Of a stretch of DNA of 64,000 nt, positions 24,506 through 35,425 are shown piece by piece. Location of the stretch: NCBI GenBank assembly GCA_035772785.1, contig JAOCPU010000019.1:310001-374000 (forward strand), written 5' to 3'. Each line of letters starts with the position of its first letter. Within the stretch, counting starts at the first letter, position 1. The notes under the pieces were generated by a model. The model was not told the origin of the DNA. It saw only the letters and a program-made list of their open reading frames with translations, and ran no database searches. Position numbers and translations under genes: made by a program. The stretch is from Phlebiopsis flavidoalba (taxonomy: Eukaryota; Basidiomycota; Agaricomycetes; Polyporales; Phanerochaetaceae).

Positions 24506-25860
24506 ATGAAGTTCAGTCCAGCATCGGGTACACTCCTCGTCGCTTGTCGCTTTGGCCGCCGGCGACGATGGCGAGTGCTGTCATCTCTCCGAAGGTCGTC
24601 ATCGTAGACTTTGTACGTTATCTGCTACCACCCAATAGCGAATACCGTCATGCTCATTTAAACACCATGTTAAGTACGACGATGAACAGAACATCTGGGC
24701 TCGGGATCCCAGAGTTAATCTGCTGGAGCAGAGAAATCACTCTGCCTGGATTGTCCCATGGTGTTCACCGACATCCACTGCACGAAAGGATGGATCCGTC
24801 TGCCAACGTATTGTCACCGGCGAGGGCGAGATACAACGCGCGGGGGGCGGAACATCGCGCACTCCGCGCTGGTCCTTTCTTCCAGTTCAATCTTCTAACC
24901 CCAGTCCGATACTTCCTTTTGCTGTGACGGCGGTATCAACCCCAAAGTCAGCACCCTCGGCTCCGTCGCGTTCGCACAGTTTTCGGCCGTCCAAGGTCGC
25001 GCTTCCAGTACGAAGTCGACGCTCGCGAGAAGCCCGAGTAACTTCTTCTACCGGGTATATATTACCCCAGGGCGCGACACAGCTCAACGTCACTACCCTG
25101 ATTACATCTACGGCACCGATAGTCTTCCAGTCGTCAACGACGCCTTCGCCAGAAGGCAAAGGCGCTGGCGAAGACCGCCACCCTCAACGACTCCTCTGAC
25201 GCAGAAGCCTACCGCAAAAGCTTATATGCGAACGACCCAGAGTACGCCGCTGCCTTGGAAAAGCCATCCGTGCTTGGTTGCGACACCGCTACCTCGGACA
25301 GTGTGGTGGACCGGAAAGATTTTAGGCGAGACCTTCGAGAACACGACGAAGCTATTCACCGGCGGTCATGGGTGCCTACTGCACAACGCAGCAGGAGGAC
25401 AACGCGGTCCTCGAGTCCCTCCTCCGTGGTCACATCGCCTGGCCTCGTCGACTTCTCCCGTATCATCGGCATGCGCACCGTTCTGACTTCGACCGCCCTC
25501 CCTCGAACATGTCTGCCACCCAAAACCTCTCTCTTCTTCGGCGACTCGGGTTACGACATCGCTGTCAAGAACATCTACCAATCGCAGGTATCAAGATCGT
25601 GCAGGGCATTATTCAGGGCTGGGACGACACGTTTCGCGAAGGGGCGTGAGTGCCCAGAGAACTACGTCGGCGACGTCTTCCCCGGCTCTCTTGGCGGGAG
25701 CCCGTCGTTCGGACCTGGCACCATCTTCAACGGGCACGGGTGCGGCCTGCTCCCTCGTCCGAATGGCACGATGATTCGAACATCGACGTCGACTTTTCCA
25801 CATCGACTTCTGGTGCGATCATGCACGTCCAGGTATGTGGATAATCCGGACTCCGACTAG
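24506..25860 (+). CDS. NUP-family purine nucleoside permease, copy 2 (frame-disrupted)
   Basis: Paralogue of the gene at 3219. ATG 24506 starts MKFSPASGTLLVA, a signal peptide like copy 1's MKLSVAS. Then VISPKVVIVDF and an intron at the same place with the same GTACGT donor. Later blocks: YDDEQNIW, IVTGEGEI, SRRSREARVTSSTGYI-type sequence around 25015-25060 in a shifted frame, DTATSDSVVDRKDF, FENTTKLFTGGHG, QEDNAVLESLLRGHI, IKIVQGIIQGWDDTF, NYVGDVFPGSLGGSPSFGPG and TIFNG. The C-terminus is not clear; the frame runs to TAG at 25858-25860, without copy 1's LAPGAYAGNRAL end. There are more frame changes than in copy 1. Either a second gene with indels or a pseudogene. Confidence 0.72.
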
Positions 25861-27428
25861 TTCACGCCGCTGATGCAGGTATGTAGGCCGTTCCCCGGAG
25901 GTTTCTAAACATAGACTCTTCATTGGCTTCGTGCTCATGCTTGGAGCCATTGTTTCCTCTGGCTTAGATCGTCGAAGATTACTCACTATCGGCGATTACC
26001 TCGAGAACCCTTTTAATTATACCTTTTAATATTAATGGGGACGATCAACGGCGTTGTACTTCTTTACTTTCAGCAGGAGTATAATGGAAGCTGAACGCAT
26101 GTATCATGTGTCACAAAAATATTGTACCGAATAGACCTCAGTCGCTCCTCGCGCATAAGTTTTCGTAGTGGAGGCAGGCGTAACACATGTACACAGATGT
26201 AGACTAGTAGCACTGGTCCTCCATGCGCGTATGGAATAGAAGAAGTGCTAACTGGCCAAGGCCACGCGGACGAGGAAACCGAGAAGAGTGTTCACGCGAG
26301 CGTCTTCTGCTCGATGTTGCATAGGGCTTGCACATCACGCCATCAGCGCACTGGGTCTCCCTTGTTGAGTAGACTCTGAATCCATTCCTCGAAGCAGCCA
26401 CGTTCATACTTCGTCAGGGTCAGTAAGTTCTGTAAGCCGTTGTCGTGCCTGCATGGTGCCTCGATATTCATTCCGAAAAGCTGTCAAAACAGCGGCGATA
26501 GGTATACCGATGATCATGAGCGACGGCTGACCATTCAAAAATTGGAACTTTCTAGGCGGTGAGATTCAGTCTCAAATCGTAGCGTACGGCGTGACTTGGC
26601 CTGCTCTGGCCAGCGCAAGAACCGAACACTTCATATCTGAAGTTCTTCAAGGAAGGCCGTAGGCACTGCTGTGTCCTCGTGGCGTTAACGGTTACCGCCC
26701 TACCATCATGTTTCAAAATTGTATTCGCCAGCAGCTTTTGCGGTCTCACCCCTTCGAGGGAAAATATGCCGTCCCCAAATATAGACCGAAGGTGCGTGTC
26801 ATGCAAATCCTCATAGTAGTTTGACAACTGACCTTGTAGGCCATCTGCCCGACATCAGCCTACAGAATACGAGTGACGAGGCTACGCAAGTCGCCGAATA
26901 CGTGATGGTTCTTGAGTCATATCAAGTCCAGAACGCTGCTGTATACAAATGCTACATTGCCGAAGGTTCATAAATAAACGACCCTCACGAGCGGTTGTGT
27001 GACCTGACGCCTCCTCCAGCTGGAGGCTGCTGGAGGAGGGCGGCGACCGGGGGGCGGACATCTGCGGAGGTGTCTTGTGATAGCGATCTCGGCGAGATTT
27101 ATTGATCCCCTCTACTGATGCTCTCTGATGCTAGCCACGCTGCTCCGCAAAGTTGGTCGGACTACATTTTGCTCATAGCCTCGTGCCCACTCGCAGCCCT
27201 GCACGCAGGGTCCAGGAGGATGGGACAAAAGAAGTACCCCTCTCCGAGGTCGCATCGTTCCGCTCATAAGTCGCCTTGGGTGGCGTCCGTCGTAACCTGA
27301 ACTCTCCTGCGACTAGCACTGGTGTGAGGCCGACGTGAGGCGCGCAGGGACCGTTGATAAGCCTCTGGGTTGCGGTCGACCCCGTGCCCACCACCAAGCC
27401 GGTCCATCCCCCCTCCATTGCAGCTCAC
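25861..27428. other. Spacer of the second permease/membrane-protein pair, no recognised gene
   Basis: 1.57 kb, close in length to the matching spacer of copy 1. It carries a strong GC-rich hairpin (27010-27039). A 91-codon minus-strand frame at 26552-26827 includes SIFGDGIFSLEG, faintly P450-like, but nothing around it supports a gene. Confidence 0.45.
27010..27039. repeat. Perfect 11-bp inverted repeat, 8-nt loop
   Basis: CCTCCTCCAGC at 27010-27020 pairs exactly with GCTGGAGGAGG at 27029-27039, with TGGAGGCT as loop. It sits in the spacer 390 bases upstream of the second membrane-protein gene. No equivalent was found in copy 1's spacer. It could be a transcription-end structure, a palindromic binding site, or chance in a GC-rich stretch. 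Confidence 0.8.
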
Positions 27429-28984
27429 ATGTCGTCGCTCTCTGACGCGGACATCGAGACGCTGCGGAGCATTGGCCATGACACGATCACGAATATCGTG
27501 GCCCTTTGCGTAGAGGCGGTTTTTGTGGAGTGGGTCGCGTCTCTTCTCTTGCGCGTAATGCTTCTGGACGTGATCTAGCTATTTACCTTGTTCTCATTTT
27601 TATTGCTGGCAATATTCTCTTGTACGTCGCTTCCGGCCATGTTATTTGTAAAGAGAAGCTGACAATATATATTTTAGACGGAAACGCCGCTCAAATATGT
27701 CCCTCCTTATGTTTCTCCTCGTTCTCGCTATGTTTCTCATGGATACGTCGCTGTGCATCATCGATGTCAATAATGCTATCAAGGAGCTATCCTGGACCCT
27801 TACCTCTCATTCTAGACATGCCCCTCCAGGACAGGTACTCGCTCATAGCGAACCACCTGCCGTGGCCGGTCGAAAGTGCCATATATGCATTCATGGTGAG
27901 AGCAACACCGCTATCACGCTGTCTACACGGCACTAACATCCTTCTTCAAGTCAAACCTCGGGGACATCATAGTTATTTGGCGCGTTCATGCCTTTTATTC
28001 CCAAGGACGCGACCGCTGGTGGCTTGTCATCCCTCTGGCACTCTTAGTTGGTTCATTCGGTGAGTTCGACGACCCAGACTCCGGAAGTACGAACTGACTC
28101 TACAACAGTCACTTCGGGACTCATCACCTTCTGCGTTGTGAAGCTCATCGAGGATCCAGCGCTTGGTGACTTCGTCAACCCGCCGTTTTGCAAAAAACGT
28201 CCAGCTATCGTCGTACATCGCCGCCATGGCGACTACAGGCGTCGCGACAATGATCATTTCGTACAAAACTTGGTCAGTACTGCCACAAATACGACATCAT
28301 GATTTCCCTGAACTTGAATTGTGATGCAGGCAATATAGACGCACCATTGGTCGCCATTTGCGAGGTACGAACAAGATGACCAAGTGCGAAAGAGTCATGG
28401 CGATCTTGATTGAGTCGGGTATCTTGTACTTCCTTTTCTTCGTGAGTGCTTTTGAGTTCTCGCTGGTCGCCGAAGCTCAACGATGCTTTAACAGCTCGAA
28501 GCTGTTATTACGGACTCTGGTAACATCGAGCGGGAGGGAGAATGCGACACCTACTGGGGCCTTCGCCGCGACGGTCTGGACATATATGACTAGTCACATT
28601 CTGGTACGCTAGCCATTTATATCAAGTTGCTACGCAGGAGCTCATTACCGCTACTAGGGTATTTATCCCGTTCTCGTCATCATCCTCGTCCACTCTCAAC
28701 GGTCATACATCGAGACGACGACGAAGTGGACCACTGCCAACTTCCACCCAGCCTCGAACTTCACATCAACATCGAATTCTCTCGGCAGTATTGGACCAAC
28801 TCTCGGGGCGGCGTCTCCCCATTGGCTGGCCAGCCACGTACGCAGGGAGCGATCGAGGTCAGCGTATCACGAGCTTCGACAAGTCCACGGTGCCGCATCG
28901 TTCAAGTCAATAGACGAGACCGTGGGAGATGAGACCGTGGACGTAACAACACTCAGTAAAGTGTCGGATACAATAGCCATTTAA
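27429..28984 (+). CDS. Multi-pass membrane protein of unknown function, copy 2
   Basis: Paralogue of the gene at 6282 and better preserved. ATG 27429 gives MSSLSDADIETLRSIGHDTI and TNIVALCVEAVF. After an intron comes AIYLVLIFIAGNILL, then an intron (GTACGT...TTTTAG), and SLLMFLLVLAMFLMDTSLCI IDVNNAIKEL. Next are LTSHS, LPLQDRYSLIANHLPWPVES, AIYAFM, an intron, LGDIIVIWRVHAFYSQGRD, RWWLVIPLALLVGSF-like sequence, SGLITFCVVKLIEDP, VNPPFCK, RVMAILIESGILYFLFF, VYPVLVIILVHSQRSYIETT, and a Ser/Thr-rich tail ending TLSKVSDTIAI with TAA at 28982-28984. About seven hydrophobic segments. Two or three frame breaks occur. The tail is longer than and unlike copy 1's Pro-rich end. Function unknown. Confidence 0.75.
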
Positions 28985-29253
28985 TCCCTACAGATAGAAA
29001 TATAAATATGACATGACTTTACTCAATCAAAATATGTCAGCTATTGCACTGGAAACTGACATAAAGCCCTCAAACGCTTCATCACGAGTTTATCATGACA
29101 CCAACTGCTGTGATTTGAGCTCAGTTTGAAGCTCGTGCGACCGGAAGGGGTGTACTTGGGGGGAGGTCCTCGCGGAGTAACGCGATCACGCATGCGTGAC
29201 GTGAACATAACGGTCCCGCGACGCGCTTTATTCTCTACCAACTCGTACGCGGC

Positions 29254-30255
29254 ATGGATGATCCCCAATTGCGCCGGTAGGACAACTCGAAGAGCTAAAA
29301 CCTGCTACAATTGCTCACTCATGCCTGGAGAGACTCTCGGTTTTGTGTCCGAACCAGACGATAACTCTTGGCCGCATAACTACTCGCTGCAGTATATACG
29401 GACTCAGAAAAACCTAGGGCCTTCAACGCAGGCGACAGTCGAAATACGAAATCCAGCTTGTTTTCAGATACGCGTCGACAACTCTGCAAATATTTTTTGA
29501 GATCACTCTTCCCTTGACTTACCCATATGGCGCGACTGGTGTAGCAGGCGAGCTCATGCCCCCACAAATCCTCGTTAGAGGTGATGCCATATACCCGAGG
29601 AGAGCATGAGAGATGGCAAGCAATAGTCAAAAGCAGACTTGGAGAAGTTCGAGGCAGTGATTGTGCGTCTGTATCTCTGAGGGCTGCGACTTACAGCTTA
29701 ATGAATGGTGCTGCTAGATATCCCCATTCTACGAGCTGATATCCTCCCATTTACTTCCTCTCCTGCACGAAGAGGGTTTACATTCAGACGCCACGGCGCA
29801 TGTCCAAGAAAGCTCTGGTGAATCGAATGGGGATGCAACAGCTAACCTATTGACGCGTTATCACGCCCTCCTCACCTCACACCACCTCATCTCGCTACAA
29901 AACGACGTAATCTCCAGCAGTGGTCCTCTCACCCTACATATCACGGGGTTCGCTAAAGTTGGTTACCCCGGAATGATTTACTGTGAAGGTGTTCAAGACG
30001 ACCCCTGGTCGAACAATTCGTCGCGAATATCAAGGCGATGCAATGGCCTTGCCTCTTCGAGTGCGTTTCGTTTGAGCCGACACCCTCGGCGGACACGGCG
30101 GAACAATCTCCAAGGAGTTGGGTTGAGTTCGAAAAGGTTGGTGAGGGTGGTTCGAAGAGATGAGAAAGTTAGGTCGAGAGACGTACGTGTTGGTAGAAAT
30201 GGGTATTGGGCCCCTTTCCTTCGTACGGAGTTTGTTGCAAAGCGGCAGGGAATAA
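29254..30255 (+). CDS. RWD plus DUF1115 domain protein (RWDD2-like)
   Basis: RWD domains bind protein partners. The combination with the C-terminal DUF1115 (Prp3-C-like) domain is found in RWDD2-type proteins of unclear cellular role. ATG 29254 gives MDDPQLRR, then one base out of frame QLEELKLLQ...SLMPGETLGFVSEPDD, then VDNSANIFFEITLPLTYPYG and LMPPQILVRGDAI (RWD). After an intron ending at about 29718: YELISSHLLPLLHEEGLHSD, LLTRYHALLTSHHLISLQ, LTLHITGFAKVGYPGMIYCE GVQDD, FVANIKAMQWPCLFE, SWVEFEKVGE, and EEMRKLGRETYVLVEMGIG, ending SLLQSGRE with TAA at 30253-30255. At least four single-base shifts. The downstream domain, with HHL and GFxKxGYPG, is convincing. Confidence 0.8.
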
Positions 30256-31153
30256 ATGACAATAAAAAGGTTCGTAGCTTCCTATGATCTTCTTCCGCTC
30301 AGTTCTTTTTCGTTCTCATACTCTTCTAGTGACCCATGAGAAACACATACCACTGTGTACATACCACCACTCTGCTACATGTCTGAGCAACATGACAGCG
30401 ATATCGAACGGCTGGCGGTCACTCAACTATGTCCATTAGTTGTTATTGACGCAATGCGTCCGTGAATTTAATCATATATGGAGAAGTTGAGCCGTAGGAA
30501 GCATGACGTTACGGATGAATAAAGTTCTCTCTCTATTATTTCCGCGATAAATCGTCTAACCTCCCTCGTTAACACCCCCATGATCGGCCACAGATCCTCC
30601 GCTGGAGGAAAAAGAATGGCATTGAGGCCATCCTATTTGGACGACCCCTATTCCTGTCGTCCGACGAACCTTCACGAAGTTGCGAAGCGCGATATCTTGA
30701 GGTTTTTAAGACGTGACCGCCATACCCGAAAAGTGATGCATTCGACTATCTTGCGTAACAGCTGAAGGGTTCAACCCTAGTATGCAGGTCCGTTTCGTCC
30801 AATAGCGCGCGCGAGGGGGCGATGGAACCTTGCGCGGGGTCACGTCCGGTTATTTCAAGACCATCTTGGACTTCTTTCGCGCTTTGACTTGGTCACGTTT
30901 TGTATCGCTGGTAATGGCCAGCAATCTGACAAGATGGCCGTCTCAACCAGACACCAGCCCAGGTATTAGGTGAGTTCTGCGCTCCGACATGGGAACGCCA
31001 GTAAACATAGTCCACCTCGTATACTTTCCAGCACTCGGGAAGTGGGAAGTGCTTGTCTTTTATTTTTACCAACGGTCATCCAACGGACACTTGGCTGCTT
31101 TTGTTGCACCTCCGAGTCGGGGTGATACTCAGAAAAAACTGATCTGCAAACAG
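30256..31153. other. No recognised gene
   Basis: Intergenic DNA between the RWD gene and the first monooxygenase; it includes the latter's promoter. Nothing else is seen. Confidence 0.5.
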
Positions 31154-31160
31154 TTTATAA
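31154..31160 (+). promoter_or_regulatory. TATA-like element of FAD monooxygenase 1
   Basis: TTTATAA in the context gTTTATAAC, 51 bases from its last base to the ATG at 31211. The same word occurs at the same distance in the tandem copy (33590-33596), which argues for function. Confidence 0.5.
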
Positions 31161-31210
31161 CTGACGTGACTTCCCACTTACGATCCCCAGTCCCGTTTCA
31201 CCCATCCTTC

Positions 31211-32906
31211 ATGTCTTCCAAACCTCTTCGCGTAGCTATCGTCGGAGGTGGCGTATGCGGACTGACCTGCGCTGTAGGACTGCTCAAACAAGGTGTGGAC
31301 GCTGCCATGTCTACGAAGCCGCGGTAAGCTTTCTTTGGCCAAACATCAAACCAACACTAATTCGTCGACAGGCCAAGTTTGGTGACAGTCGGAGCTGGAA
31401 TAGCTCTCGGTAAGCCCCTCTGCACTCACTGTCGTCGCACAAACCTGAGCATATCGCGTTTTAAGGACGCAATGCGATGAATGTGTTTGACTTCACTTGG
31501 AGTCTACGAGGATGTCCGTAAACGTGCACTAGAGGTCGAGTCGACAAGCTCGAATGATGCGGTGGACCATCCTGTGCTTGGCCAGCACGATGACGACATG
31601 CGTGGCTGGTTCAAATATCTTTCAGGAATGGACGGCAATCACGAGCTAATCTGCGACGTAAGTCAATGCCTCATCGTAGACTGTGCGGGATGCTAAGGTG
31701 GAACTGCCAACAGTATGATGCGGAGGAACACGCGGCCCAAGGCGTCCACCGCGCAGCATTTTTGGATGCCTTGGTCCAGCACGTTGATACGGAACGCGCA
31801 CATTTTCACAAACGCTGCACTCATCTCACGGAGAGTCCTACCGGGAAGGGCATTGTTCTTAACTTCCAGGATGGTTCTACCGCCGAAGCCGACGTTGTTC
31901 TTGGTGCGGATGGAATCAAGAGCGTTGTCCGTCGTTACACAATGGATACTGCTGGTCTAGGCGCGGATCCTAACCTCAAGTTCAGTAACACAGTATGCTA
32001 CCGTTCGTTGGTTTCAGCAACCAAGGCAGCGAAGGGCGCGGGTGATTGCAAGCTCGATTACTCGGATAGGCCTATATGTTTTGTTGGAAAGAAATAAACA
32101 TTTCATCATATTCACAGTTAGAGGTGGTACTTTGGCGAGTACACGTATCTTCTAAATTGAAACCTTTTTGACATGAAACTAGATCAATGTTGTAGCGTTC
32201 GCCTCCGACCCAAACTCCTCTCCAGAGCATTATCCTTCCCCGCTCGCACTGGCCTCTATACAACAGACTACGAAAGAAGAGAAGTTCTCAATGCTTACGA
32301 GCGATGGGGTCCAGAGGTGACGAACCTCTTGTCTTGCATGGATGATCCGACAAAGTGGAACATCAATGTCGTGTACCCTCTCATCAAGGCTGAAAACTGG
32401 GCCAGAGGACCAGTTGCGATCCTCGGTGACGCCGTAAGCCACTCAGAGCTGACGCACAATTACATATTCTCACAATTTATATATAGGCACACGGCATGCT
32501 TCCTCACTTGGGCTCAGGCGCTGGCCAAGGTCTTGAGGATGCATACCTTCTAGGACAAGTCTTGGGACATTCCCAGACGAATCTGAACAACGTCGAGGTA
32601 TGCCTTCCTCATTTCATGCCGTCCCCAGGAGCCTCACATGGAAGCGGACGATGAAACAGGCCGTTCTGCGCGCGTATGCCTCTGTGCACGCCAGCCTCGA
32701 GCAAACCGTGGGTGGAGGTCTGGGAAAACAGTCAACGTGCAGGAGAGATTTGGGAAGGTCGTGCCGGCTACGAGGGCATAAAAATTGAGGAGGTTCGAGC
32801 AATGCTGGACTAGTGTCGGCATCACCCAGTTGATGCGGATCTCCACGCGGTTGAGGAGATCCTGGTTAAGGAAGGGGTATTCAAGAAAGTCGACACATCT
32901 TCTTGA
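31211..32906 (+). CDS. FAD-dependent aromatic monooxygenase (salicylate-hydroxylase-like), copy 1
   Basis: Class A flavoprotein monooxygenase (FAD_binding_3 type) using NAD(P)H and O2 to hydroxylate aromatic acids; actual substrate unknown. ATG 31211 gives SKPLRVAIVGGGVCGLTCAV with the GxGxxG FAD motif, then a 48-nt intron (31324-31371), GAGIALG, NVLTSLGVYEDVRKRA, DDMRGWFKYLSG and GVHRAAFLDALVQHVDTERA. Then EADVVLGADGIKSVVRRY (DG motif), LKFSNTVCYRSLV, RPICFVGK, VLNAYERWGPEVTNLLSCMD, WARGPVAILGDA, an intron, and AHGMLPHLGSGAGQGLEDAY (GD motif). The C-terminal helix region VEEILVKEGVFKKVDTSS ends with TGA at 32904-32906. About seven introns and some five single-base shifts. Intron positions match copies 2 and 3. 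A nearby tannase suggests phenolic catabolism (inference). Confidence 0.87.
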
Positions 32907-33589
32907 TGCCAATCTGAAATTTGCGGAGCTCTACTTGCCAGTGAACGAACAAGTCAGTCCATCTTTTTTACGATCATCCATGACAAACATGTTGACAACC
33001 ACACGAGCAGAGTATAAATAACAAAGTGTCAGTCTCTCAATTACGCGTATAGAATGGTTTTTGGCACTGTGGTGTCCTGACAGAAGGTGTGAACGCCCTT
33101 TCCGTGTCGTCGAGGGTGCACAAATAGACATTACCCAATGATCGCAGCGTATCAGGGACCGCGCTAACGTGGGACAAAGGGTTCTAGCCTCAGCGTGCCG
33201 AGCGTGTCCGCTCATCGTCGTGCCGGTGGTGTAACAAACGGAGCAGTGTGTGACTAACTATGGATCCATTTTCAGCTTCGCCCGCTCAAGGAATGGTCAC
33301 ATTGTACTATGACATACCTAGAAATGGCTAGCAACCCGACATGGTGACAGTGAAAGCCACACGTCCACATGATTATGTACTACGTGCCGTGAGCTCCAAT
33401 GGTCCGGCGTGAGAACGACTAGTACGGACCCGCAGGCTCTCAGCTCCAACCTTCGCTCGCGTATACGTCGCTTGTACTTGAGCTTCGCACACACCTATCA
33501 CACACGAATGGTCATGCGATGGATACATCTTAGCTATCTGTCCTGAACCCCGAGCCGGCATGACTGGCGGAAACCTGTACCGCAAATTG
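32907..33589. other. Spacer between tandem monooxygenases
   Basis: About 680 bases holding the terminator region of copy 1 and the promoter of copy 2. No gene seen. Confidence 0.5.
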
Positions 33590-33596
33590 TTTATAA
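33590..33596 (+). promoter_or_regulatory. TATA-like element of FAD monooxygenase 2
   Basis: TTTATAA (context gTTTATAACC) 48 bases from its last base to the ATG at 33645, matching the position in copy 1. In the third, distant copy a TATAAA lies at 58733-58738, about 95 bases before the ATG. Confidence 0.5.
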
Positions 33597-33644
33597 CCGT
33601 TACATCTTCCTGACTCTATTTCCCATTCTCTAGCTCCTTACTCA

Positions 33645-35387
33645 ATGTCTTCTGAGCCTCTTCGCGTAGCCGTTGTTGGCGGTGGAGTCTGCGGGCTGAC
33701 CTGCGCTGTAGGACTGCTCAAAAATGGTGTAAACGTTCAAGTATATACGAAGCGGCGTGAGACTAGACTACGATCATCATTGGTATTCCATCCACGCTAA
33801 TAATTCTCTAGCCCAAATTCGGCGAAATTGGAGCTGGTGTAAGGTCTTGGTGAGCCCTTTTCTATACTTTCCATAAATCTGCGTCTGCCGACCAAAGCCG
33901 ACCATAGTCTCGTCCTCGCAGGGCGCAATGCAATCATGTGCTGACTTCCCTCGGAGTCTACGACGATATCTGTGCTCGTGCGGTGGAGATTCAGTCGAGT
34001 AATCCAGCTGATACGAAAGACCGCACCAAGCTTTTTTTACGAGGTATTGATGACATGCGTGGATGGTTCAAATATTACACAGGATTGGGGGAATCATAAA
34101 TTACTTAGGCGATGTAAGTCCTGACATCAGAAACCAGTCATTTTAGTATTAAACAGTAGTTTTGAACAGTACGGTGACCAAGAAGATGTGTCGCAAGGCG
34201 TACATCGAGCGCATTCATGGATGCCTTGGTCCAACATGTTGACCCTCAGCGCGCCCATTTTAACAAACGCTGCACTCATCTCACCGAGAAGCCGAATGGA
34301 AAGGGGATGGCCCATACATTTTCAAGATGGAAGTACCGCCCGAGGCCGACGTTGTGTTGGGGGCAGACGGAATCAAGAGTGTTGTCTCAGACGGTAGTAC
34401 GATGGACACTGCTAGTCTGGGTACGGACCCCCAACGTCAAGTTTAGCAATACTATGTGCTACCGGTCATTAGTACCCGTGACAAGGGCTGCGGAGGCAGG
34501 ATGCAAGTTTGATTATGGCGAGGAGATCGGTGTGCTTTGTTGGACAGAACAAACATCTCATACTGTTCACTGTCCGAGGCAGAACATTGGTGAGCTCATC
34601 CATCTTCCATGACACAACGAAGAATCTAATAGTACCATAGATTAATGTTGTGTGGCATTTGTGTCTGATGCGAACTCCTCTCCAGATCATTACCAGCCTC
34701 CTCCACTGGCTTCTGTGCAGCAGGTTACGAAACAAGAAGTCCTTGAGGCGTATGAAGGATGGGGTCCTGAAGTAACAAACCTCTTGTCTTGCATGGACAA
34801 TCCAACAAAATGGAGCATTAGCGTCGTACATCCACCTATCAAGCCCGAAAATTGGACTCGAGGCCCAGTGGCAATCTTGGGCGATGCGGTGAGGCCCAAG
34901 CAAATCCTCGGCCACATGCTTAGTCCTGACATTCTACCGCAGGCACATGGCATGCTTCCCCATCTGGGTGGCCGGTGCTGGCCAAGGTCTCGAGGATGCG
35001 TACCTCCTTGGCCAGCTTCTGGGACACCCGCAAAGCGAATTCGTCTAACGTGGAGGTGAGTCTGACACATTTCTGACTACTGCCGACAAATATCGAATGA
35101 TAACTAGGCTGTTCTCCGCGTATATGCGTCTGTGCGCCAGCCTCGAGCATACCGTGTCTATCTGGGAGAGTAGCAGGCGCGCTGGGAGACATTTGGGACA
35201 GCCGTGCGGGGCTATGACGGTATAAATATTGAGGAGGTGAAATCGTTGTGGAACTACATATGGTACCATCCCGTAGACGCCAGACTTTCGCGCAGCTGAG
35301 GAGATCCTGATTAAAGATGGTGTATTCGAGAGTGCCGTCAGTAGCTCCCTAGTCTCGTATATGCATTACCCCGTATATGCGGAATAA
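33645..35387 (+). CDS. FAD-dependent aromatic monooxygenase, copy 2
   Basis: Tandem paralogue of the gene at 31211, with start codons 2434 bp apart. ATG 33645 gives SEPLRVAVVGGGVCGLTCAV, then LLKNGVNVQVY, an intron, KFGEIGAGV, LTSLGVYDDICARAVEIQSS, DDMRGWFKYYTG and GVHRAHSWMPWSNM (shifted; true frame MDALVQHVDPQRAHFNKR). DVVLGADGIKSVV, KFSNTMCYRSLVPVT, VLEAYEGWGPEVTNLLSCMD and WTRGPVAILGDA precede an intron and AHGMLPHLG. Then EEILIKDGVFESAVS and an extended end to TAA at 35385-35387. It appears more damaged than copy 1: both the start of the tricarboxyl region and the GD-motif exon are frame-shifted. Its 3' end lies only 38 bp from the convergent tannase stop. Confidence 0.83.
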
Positions 35388-35425
35388 TTTGATCCAGCGA
35401 ATGCGACTTTTGCCACGTACTACAT

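Larger units (their letters stand above)
24506..28984 (+). repeat. Segmental duplication, unit 2
   Basis: Second copy of the permease plus membrane-protein block, about 21.3 kb downstream of the first. The unit length is 4479 bases against 4493 for unit 1. Genes lying between the units (P450, acidic protein, orphan pair, mannosidase) are not duplicated here. Confidence 0.7.

Noticed and set aside
26552..26827. Possible P450 fragment (SIFGDGIFSLEG, minus strand)
   Set aside because: Only a short, weak resemblance; no I-helix, ExxR or heme motif nearby.
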